Below the pieces are notes generated by a model that saw only the letters and a program-made list of their open reading frames with translations, was not told the origin of the DNA and ran no database searches. DNA of 64,000 nt from Spirosoma aureum (GTDB lineage Bacteria > Bacteroidota > Bacteroidia > Cytophagales > Spirosomataceae), in NCBI RefSeq assembly GCF_011604685.1, contig NZ_CP050063.1, positions 7,791,001 to 7,855,000 on the forward strand, written 5' to 3'. Below, piece after piece: positions 58,773-64,000 of this stretch. The number at the start of each line of letters is the position of its first letter. The stretch's first letter is position 1. The translations under genes and the position numbers were made by a program.

Positions 58773-59189
58773 ATGAATTACACCATTGAAAGAAACGAAC
58801 AATATGCCCTGATTCGATTGGCTGATAGTGAGTTCGGTGGCGATATTTCTACCGATTTCGAAACCCTCAGCCGTACCTTATTCCGGTCGGGTTATAGTAA
58901 TATCATTGTCGATATAGCGCCCGTACAAGCTGTAGATCAGGCGGGTATCACAATCATACGTAAAATAAATCGCCAATGTTCCAACGAACTAGGCTTATTG
59001 GTGTTAGTTACAAAGAATGATGAATTAATAGAGTTTCTAGACAAGGCCAATATCAGCGATCTTACTATTTTACCAACCGTAGAAGAAGCCGTTGATGCCG
59101 TGTTCATGAATGAATTGGAGAACGATTTTCGCAGTGAGGATGACGATGAGTACGACGCAGGGGGAAGCATCAGCCGGGATGCCGAGTAA
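58773..59189 (+). CDS. STAS-domain protein, anti-anti-sigma-factor-like
   Basis: 138 residues of STAS type: IIVDIAPVQAVDQAGITIIRKI (about 47-68 shown in two pieces, IIVDIAPV and DQAGITIIRKI) is the core strand-helix. The usual phosphorylatable Ser in the loop reads Gln/Ala here, so it may not be switched by phosphorylation. The end is acidic. The RNase Z gene overlaps the stop. Confidence 0.7.
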   Translation: MNYTIERNEQYALIRLADSEFGGDISTDFETLSRTLFRSGYSNIIVDIAPVQAVDQAGITIIRKINRQCSNELGLLVLVTKNDELIEFLDKANISDLTILPTVEEAVDAVFMNELENDFRSEDDDEYDAGGSISRDAE

Positions 59190-60171
59190 AGGCACCATTA
59201 CCGACAAAGAGCATGAACAACATCACCGACCAACTAATCCGGCATTTACACTTACGGTATTAGGCGCTGGTTCGGCTACACCTACGCTACGGTTTCATCC
59301 GACAGCGCAGTTGCTTACCGTCGGGAATGATTACATGCTGATTGACTGTGGCGAAGGAACGCAACTCCGACTCATTGAGCAGAAAATACGACCGAGTCGA
59401 CTCCGGTACATCTTTATTTCTCACCTCCACGGCGACCACTATTTTGGATTACCTCCCCTCCTCTCAACCCTAAACCTAGCCGGGCGAACCGAGGATTTGT
59501 ACTTATTCGGTCCCCGTGGTTTAGATGAGGTGCTGACAACCATCTTTCGGGTTTCCGATTCGCGATTGGGTTATCGGATCCATTTTCAAGCTGTTGACCC
59601 GAACACGCCTACCCTCCTGCTCGATCACCCGCAATTGACCGTGGAGTCGATTCCGCTGCAGCATCGAATCGATTGCTCCGGTTATTTATTTCGGGAAAAA
59701 CCGCATCCCAGAAAGCTCATTCGAGAACGGCTTCCTGATGATATTCCGGTGCATTTCCTGAAACAGCTTAAAGAAGGCCGCGACATTTTGACTGATGAAG
59801 GCCAGATTATTCATGCAGCTGATGATGTTACCACACCAGGGCTGCGTGCCCGCTCCTATGCTTTTTGCTCGGATACGCGTTATGTCGAATCCCTTGTGAC
59901 ACAATTGCAGGGGGTCGATTTGCTCTATCATGAAGCCACTTTTCTGGAAGATAACGCCCAGCGTGCAGCCGAAGTCTATCATTCTACGGCTAAACAGGCG
60001 GCTACCATTGCGGCCAATGCTGGCGTCGGCCGCTTGTTAATCGGGCACTTTTCGTCCCGTTATAAGCAGTATGATCCGTTCGTGAATGAAGCCAGGACTA
60101 TTTTTCCAGAAACCTATATAGCCGTAGAAGGCGAAACTATTTCGATCGAAAACGGGGCAAATTTAGACTAA
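59179..60171 (+). CDS. rnz: ribonuclease Z
   Basis: About 330 residues from ATG 59179 (ATG 59146 is also in frame). The metallo-beta-lactamase motif SHLHGDHYFGL (HxHxDH, about residues 75-80) binds two zinc ions; CDTRYVESL (Asp) and GHFSSRY (His) complete the site. The enzyme cuts pre-tRNA 3' trailers, and this length is that of the short bacterial form. It overlaps the STAS gene by 11 bases. Confidence 0.92.
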   Translation: MPSKGTITDKEHEQHHRPTNPAFTLTVLGAGSATPTLRFHPTAQLLTVGNDYMLIDCGEGTQLRLIEQKIRPSRLRYIFISHLHGDHYFGLPPLLSTLNLAGRTEDLYLFGPRGLDEVLTTIFRVSDSRLGYRIHFQAVDPNTPTLLLDHPQLTVESIPLQHRIDCSGYLFREKPHPRKLIRERLPDDIPVHFLKQLKEGRDILTDEGQIIHAADDVTTPGLRARSYAFCSDTRYVESLVTQLQGVDLLYHEATFLEDNAQRAAEVYHSTAKQAATIAANAGVGRLLIGHFSSRYKQYDPFVNEARTIFPETYIAVEGETISIENGANLD

Positions 60172-60173
60172 AC

Positions 60174-60228
60174 CATTCGGTGATGCCTAGGCCATAGTTT
60201 CAGGAAATGGCCTAGGCATCACCGAATG
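60174..60228. repeat. 22-bp perfect inverted repeat between rnz and cdaA
   Basis: CATTCGGTGATGCCTAGGCC and its complement (arm length 22) surround an 11-base loop starting at 60196. No T-run follows on the + strand. It may be a REP-like or mRNA-end element. Confidence 0.75.
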
Positions 60229-60309
60229 AAAAAATTGTTTGGTAGGTCTTGAGTAAACAAAGAGCCAGAATCTGACTATATTTAGGCCCAAACCATTACC
60301 TGTTCATAC

Positions 60310-61128
60310 ATGCTGGCCTTGCACTTAGGCTTTCTGGATGTCGGCTGGCTCGACCTGCTCGACATTGTACTAGTTGCCCTACTTATCTACCAGATTTATA
60401 ATCTCGTTCGTGGCAGCGTTGCCAGTCGGGTATTCGTAGGTTACCTTCTGGTTTACCTGGCCTACCTTCTCGTTAAAGCGTTTGGGTTAAACCTGTTGAC
60501 AACCATACTGGAATATTTTATCAGTGTGGGCGCTCTAGCCTTGATAATTATCTTTCAGCAGGAAATTCGCCGATTTCTATTACTCATCGGTAAGTCTACC
60601 AACGTCGCCAACAGTCGATGGTTACGGCGCTGGCTATTACGACAACCAAGCGTTCCAGAACCAACGACGTCGCTTCGCCCCATTCTGGATGCCTGCAAGA
60701 CGCTCAGCGCTGAATTTTCGGGGGGACTGATCGTTATTGGCAAAAATGACGATCTTGAAAAATTTTCTCAGTCTGGTGAATTGATCGATGCCGAGGTGTC
60801 AAAACCATTGTTACTGGCCATTTTCAGCCAATATAGCCCCCTACACGATGGCGCTGTCATTATCAGCGATGGGCGGATTCAATCTGCCCGCTGCATTCTC
60901 CCGGTCTCTGATGACGACGAATTGCCGTCTTCTTTAGGCTTTCGTCACCGGGCGGCTTTAGGAATGAGCGAAGCCACCGACGCAGCCATTATTGCTGTTT
61001 CGGAAGAAAGCGGTCGAATGACACTTGCATTGAACGGTGAATTGTTTACCAATCTAACACTGTCGGAACTCGACGACAGGCTAAATCGCTACCTGCGCGA
61101 ACCTGGCAGAAAAGAGACTCAGCTATAA
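60310..61128 (+). CDS. cdaA: diadenylate cyclase, CdaA type
   Basis: 272 residues. Three N-terminal TM segments (about residues 18-100) precede the DAC catalytic domain with the DGA motif in LHDGAVIISDGRI (about 184-197) and the RHR motif FRHRAALGMSE (about 222-232). It condenses two ATP to c-di-AMP. The usual neighbours (cdaR, folP) are not in the window. The gene ends with a strong terminator. Confidence 0.93.
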   Translation: MLALHLGFLDVGWLDLLDIVLVALLIYQIYNLVRGSVASRVFVGYLLVYLAYLLVKAFGLNLLTTILEYFISVGALALIIIFQQEIRRFLLLIGKSTNVANSRWLRRWLLRQPSVPEPTTSLRPILDACKTLSAEFSGGLIVIGKNDDLEKFSQSGELIDAEVSKPLLLAIFSQYSPLHDGAVIISDGRIQSARCILPVSDDDELPSSLGFRHRAALGMSEATDAAIIAVSEESGRMTLALNGELFTNLTLSELDDRLNRYLREPGRKETQL

Positions 61129-61130
61129 AA

Positions 61131-61184
61131 GGTAAAGGGGGCGTAGCGGTCGATTAAACACCATTTACGCCCCCTTTACCTTTT
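61131..61184 (+). terminator. strong terminator after cdaA
   Basis: A 15-bp perfect stem (GGTAAAGGGGGCGTA with its complement) and a 20-base loop, then TTTT. It works for both strands. Confidence 0.85.
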
Positions 61185-61223
61185 ACAATCCGAGTTAACG
61201 TCAATTAGCTTCACAGCCAGCTA

Positions 61224-61631
61224 TTAATATTCCAGCATTCTGGGCAAACTTTTCGCCTGTTCCACAAAATCAGTAACCTGCTCGACCGATGGCGGGCGTT
61301 GGGTGAACTGTCTTTTGCTATTAATTTCGATCAATTTAGCGTGCAGGTTTACAGCCGAACGTTGAGCCAGTTCAACAACGGTATCAACACCAGCTTCTTC
61401 CATTAAATCACTATAAACCCGGCCAATTCCCTTAACGCGAGCCAGATCAGCCCGGTTCGCCAGGTCAAGCAGAAGCGATTGATCAATACCCGTAGCTGAC
61501 GCTAAAGCCTTACGGTCCTGTGGGGTTTTGGTTGCTTCAAGTAAAGCGTCACTATCGCCCAGGCCCTGCCCTTTCAGGGCATATACCATAGCGTCTGTAG
61601 TGCCACGAAGTTCTCCTAACGTAATGCTCAT
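61224..61631 (-). CDS. DUF4332-type helix-hairpin-helix protein, 135 aa
   Basis: ATG 61631, - strand. Two helix-hairpin-helix-like repeats (LLDLANRADLARVKGIGRVYSDLMEE about residues 50-75, given here in parts) and a following short helix are the DUF4332 layout. HhH motifs bind DNA or RNA nonspecifically. It stands alone and convergent with cdaA, so the two share the terminator. Confidence 0.75.
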   Translation of the reverse strand: MSITLGELRGTTDAMVYALKGQGLGDSDALLEATKTPQDRKALASATGIDQSLLLDLANRADLARVKGIGRVYSDLMEEAGVDTVVELAQRSAVNLHAKLIEINSKRQFTQRPPSVEQVTDFVEQAKSLPRMLEY

Positions 61632-61693
61632 AACAAATAAGAGGTAGGTTTATGATTTAGTTGCAGGTTGACCTTCAGCCTGCCTATACATTA

Positions 61694-61870
61694 TCAACGA
61701 ACAAGATACTTTCTTCGGGTATCGTTTAACAGAAATTTTTTCTGAACGGTAAAACTATCGGGGTGTATTTGTTCAAATTCAGCCTTCCATTCCAGGTATC
61801 TCACAGGTTCCATCTGATGGAACAGATCACCATTAATTTTCTTCTGAATAAGGTATTCCTCAAAAGTCAT
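61694..61870 (-). CDS. conserved-type small protein, 58 aa
   Basis: ATG 61870, stop 61696-61694 (- strand). MTFEEYLIQKKINGDLF followed by RYLEWKAEFEQIHPDSFTV and a basic end. Soluble and helical. I recognise this pattern as a common short Cytophagales protein, from memory of similar sequences, not from a search. It ends 62 bases before the DUF4332 gene, probably co-transcribed with it. Confidence 0.55.
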   Translation of the reverse strand: MTFEEYLIQKKINGDLFHQMEPVRYLEWKAEFEQIHPDSFTVQKKFLLNDTRRKYLVR

Positions 61871-62060
61871 ACGTCAAATTGTCCGCTCCAGATTTCGTCT
61901 TTATCTACATTAAGACTGGATTGATAGCATTAAGTAACAAATATACAGATCAAAAATAATTCAAATGACAAAGTGGCGGATTATTTCCCAATAATACATG
62001 ATGAATTTATACTGGAACAGATCATGAGGGTACTCCAATCGTCATGTAAACCAAAATCGT

Positions 62061-63107
62061 ATGAACACGCAATTTGTGGCATTTGCCGATACGATTTCGC
62101 AACCAGCAGGAAATCCTGAACAAGATCAGATCTTACTGGATGCGTACTCAAACACGGTCGTAAATGTAGCTAAAAAAGTAAGTCCATCTGTTGTACAGAT
62201 TAAAGTAAGTGGACGTAATTCGGGAAATAGTCAATCTAACTCACAAGGACGTAGACCCAGCCAGTCAAGGCCCGACAATAACGACGGTGGTAGTGGGTCT
62301 GGCTTTATTATCTCGACTGATGGCTATATAATCACCAACAATCACGTTGTAGCAGGAGCCAGTAAAATAGAAGTCGCTTTATCAGACGGCCGCGAACTTG
62401 AGGCTACGTTAATTGGCCGCGACCCGGCTACCGATATTGCCGTTATTAAAATCTATACCGATGGTTTGAAAGCAATTCGGTTTGCGGATTCAAAGCAAGT
62501 GCAGGTCGGCCAGATAGCCATTGCAGTAGGTAATCCCTACGGCTTTCAGTATTCACTGACAGCGGGTGTAGTGAGCGCCTTGGGACGAACCCTGCGTTCG
62601 GAATCGGGACGGCTCATCGATGACGTTATTCAAACGGATGCAGCCCTGAACCCCGGCAATTCCGGTGGCCCATTGGTTAACTCACAGGGTGATGTTATCG
62701 GCGTCAATACAGCAGTTATTTTGCCTGCCCAGGGTATCTGTTTTGCCGTTTCATCGAATTTAGCAGCACTGGTAGCGGGCAAGCTGATCATGGAAGGCCG
62801 GGTTCGGCGCGGCTATCTGGGCATCGCCGGACAACTTATAAACCTGACTGAACGAATCAAGCAATATAATCAGCTTACTACAAAAACGGGCGTAATGGTA
62901 TCGAGTGTAGAGCCCGATGGCGTAGCCGGCAATGGAGAGTTGTTGCAGGGGGATATTATTGTAGGATTTAATGGTCAGCCCGTTGCAACCGTCGATGATC
63001 TGCATCGGCTGCTGACCGATGATACGATCGGGCGTCGGATTCAGTTAACCATTCTTCGCGAAAATCGCCAGAAAGGCATTATGGTCATACCCGGCGAGAT
63101 GAAATAA
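62061..63107 (+). CDS. HtrA/DegP-like serine protease
   Basis: 348 residues with His in NNHVVAG (about 94), Asp in ATDIAVIKI (about 125) and Ser in LNPGNSGGPL (about 205), then a PDZ domain (about 255-345, GYLGIAGQLINL to the end). Unusually, no signal peptide or TM is seen at the start chosen; a longer start upstream is not open. HtrA-type proteases degrade misfolded proteins, usually in the periplasm. A low-complexity segment (NSGNSQSNSQGRRPSQSRP) lies before the protease domain. Confidence 0.88.
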   Translation: MNTQFVAFADTISQPAGNPEQDQILLDAYSNTVVNVAKKVSPSVVQIKVSGRNSGNSQSNSQGRRPSQSRPDNNDGGSGSGFIISTDGYIITNNHVVAGASKIEVALSDGRELEATLIGRDPATDIAVIKIYTDGLKAIRFADSKQVQVGQIAIAVGNPYGFQYSLTAGVVSALGRTLRSESGRLIDDVIQTDAALNPGNSGGPLVNSQGDVIGVNTAVILPAQGICFAVSSNLAALVAGKLIMEGRVRRGYLGIAGQLINLTERIKQYNQLTTKTGVMVSSVEPDGVAGNGELLQGDIIVGFNGQPVATVDDLHRLLTDDTIGRRIQLTILRENRQKGIMVIPGEMK

Positions 63108-63130
63108 GTAACTGATCATCAATACAAAAC

Positions 63131-63164
63131 ACAAATAGCCAGGCTTTATAGTCTGGCTATTTGT
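63131..63164 (+). terminator. terminator after the HtrA-like gene
   Basis: ACAAATAGCCAG pairs with CTGGCTATTTGT, loop GCTTTATAGT. The stem is strong; the T-run is short. It may serve as a termination or processing site. Confidence 0.6.
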
Positions 63165-63300
63165 GTAAATAAACTCATCACGAACCACGGGTAAAAAATA
63201 GTTTTATACGAACGAAACTAAACAGTGTATTAAGTTCAATAGTTACGTGCATGTGTTCACACACATAAATCATAGTTTCACTATTCATTATATCACTCAC

Positions 63301-63888
63301 ATGAAACGCATCTTGTTCGTTTTATTTATTCTTGCCGGTTTCTCAGCGTCGGCACAGGAGTATAAGCCGTTTAAAGTAAATCTATCGGTAGGCTATGCCA
63401 AGCCACTAGCTTCGGGTGTATCGGGCGGTGTTCTGTTTGCGATTGAGCCTAAATACGGTCTCAGTGATAATTTTGACCTTGGCCTCCGGCTTGAATGGGC
63501 TGTTGTCGCCCGTGGCGTTGTTGTGAATGGCAACACGTCAACAGGTGATGTAGGTGCTTTTGGGTCTTATCTATTGACCGGAAATTATTTATTTGGGAAA
63601 GGTAATGTTCGGCCATTTCTTGGCGTAGGTGTGGGACTTTATAGTATTGCTTCAGCGGGTACCGTTACAGTAAATAATGGTCAGACTAATCAGGACGTGA
63701 CGTTCGTTAGCGATACCAAATTTGGAGGTATGATCCGGGGAGGTATCAAGGCGGGTCACTTTGTAGCAGCTGTCGAATACAACGCAGCACCGACTACAGA
63801 TAACAAACTGGCTAACACAACCATCACAAGTGAAAATGCCTACCTAGGTATTAAAGTAGGCTTTGACATTGGCGGTGGTCGCCGGTAG
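63301..63888 (+). CDS. outer membrane beta-barrel protein, 195 aa
   Basis: Start at ATG 63301 gives the signal MKRILFVLFILAGFSASAQ; the upstream in-frame ATG at 63247 adds a non-signal stretch. The rest is a run of alternating strands with Gly/aromatic residues (LSVGYAKPLASGV, FDLGLRLEWAVVA, YLGIKVGFDIGGG), ending in the C-terminal strand typical of small OmpA- or OmpW-like barrels. Likely an 8-stranded barrel of unknown function. Confidence 0.75.
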   Translation: MKRILFVLFILAGFSASAQEYKPFKVNLSVGYAKPLASGVSGGVLFAIEPKYGLSDNFDLGLRLEWAVVARGVVVNGNTSTGDVGAFGSYLLTGNYLFGKGNVRPFLGVGVGLYSIASAGTVTVNNGQTNQDVTFVSDTKFGGMIRGGIKAGHFVAAVEYNAAPTTDNKLANTTITSENAYLGIKVGFDIGGGRR

Positions 63889-63957
63889 TTTTCAGCGTCA
63901 ATAAGCAATAGGGGAAATAGGTAATCAGGCTTTAACTATCCAGCCAGAATTACATTA

Positions 63958-64000
63958 GGAGTTCCGCTTCGAGCCGTGCCACGGCTCGAAGCGGAACTCC
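63958..64000. repeat. 43-base near-perfect palindrome at the window end
   Basis: Two 21-base arms (left arm starts GGAGTTCCGCTTCGAGCC) around a single C. It is a REP-like or repeat-element candidate; the sequence continues beyond the window, so its true extent is not visible. Confidence 0.7.

Overview
The window looks like the chromosome of a Cytophagales bacterium of the Spirosoma type (Bacteroidota). The evidence is inference from gene content and signals, not a database match: a Wzi-type capsule protein, VWA and TPR proteins of the Bat type, a 58-residue protein of a kind I associate with Cytophagales, and a Bacteroidota promoter (TTG, 21 bases, TACCTTTG) in front of a candidate small RNA at 42.34 kb.

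Positions 1 to about 41.4 kb are the late region of a tailed prophage, GC-rich and almost entirely on the + strand. The order is: unknown early-late genes (1-3.8 kb); head maturation protease with fused scaffold, major capsid protein and small head/tail genes (3.9-7.9 kb); Dam-type methylase, terminase small and large subunits (8.6-11.9 kb); a reverse-strand three-gene cassette (12.0-13.5 kb); portal and head-tail connector (13.9-16.2 kb); a lysis block with a lipoprotein, a spanin-like membrane protein, an N-acetylmuramidase and a holin-like protein (16.2-18.0 kb); tail genes (18.0-21.4 kb); a long block of fibre, SGNH-hydrolase and carbohydrate-related proteins (21.4-33.2 kb); a tail tip/hub protein, a tail completion protein and a 1078-residue tape measure (33.2-39.1 kb). 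The tape measure with no visible sheath gene suggests a siphovirus. Two exported proteins and two small genes follow (39.2-41.4 kb).

Four gene starts (2962, 3919, 13605, 19404) share a bipartite motif: GTCATCACGNNTGTCGCG, then exactly 24 bases, then a TTYG box ending 4-7 bases before the ATG. Copies lie behind a terminator, next to a divergent gene, and just after stop codons, which is where late promoters would sit. The short distance to the ATG suggests leaderless transcripts. This is the strongest candidate for something undescribed.

Positions 41.5-54.3 kb form a mosaic accessory region: an RNA block (tRNA-Ser, -Tyr and -Thr, a 126-base folded element, a promoter-plus-terminator small RNA candidate), a Wzi-like gene, a short RiPP-precursor-like gene, a response regulator, then an AT-rich cargo island (47.3-52.9 kb). 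The island holds a two-TM zinc-ribbon protein with small partners, a serine recombinase, a DUF2971-like protein, an AbiGi-like protein, and a secreted Gly-rich protein with a MORN-repeat partner. A tyrosine integrase next to tRNA-Pro closes the region at 54.29 kb. Whether the prophage and the island are one element or two cannot be settled here, because the left boundary is outside the window.

From 54.3 kb on is ordinary host core: tRNA-Pro, tRNA-Ser, VWA and TPR proteins, thiolase, purC, a STAS protein, RNase Z, diadenylate cyclase, a helix-hairpin-helix protein, an HtrA-like protease and an outer membrane beta-barrel protein.
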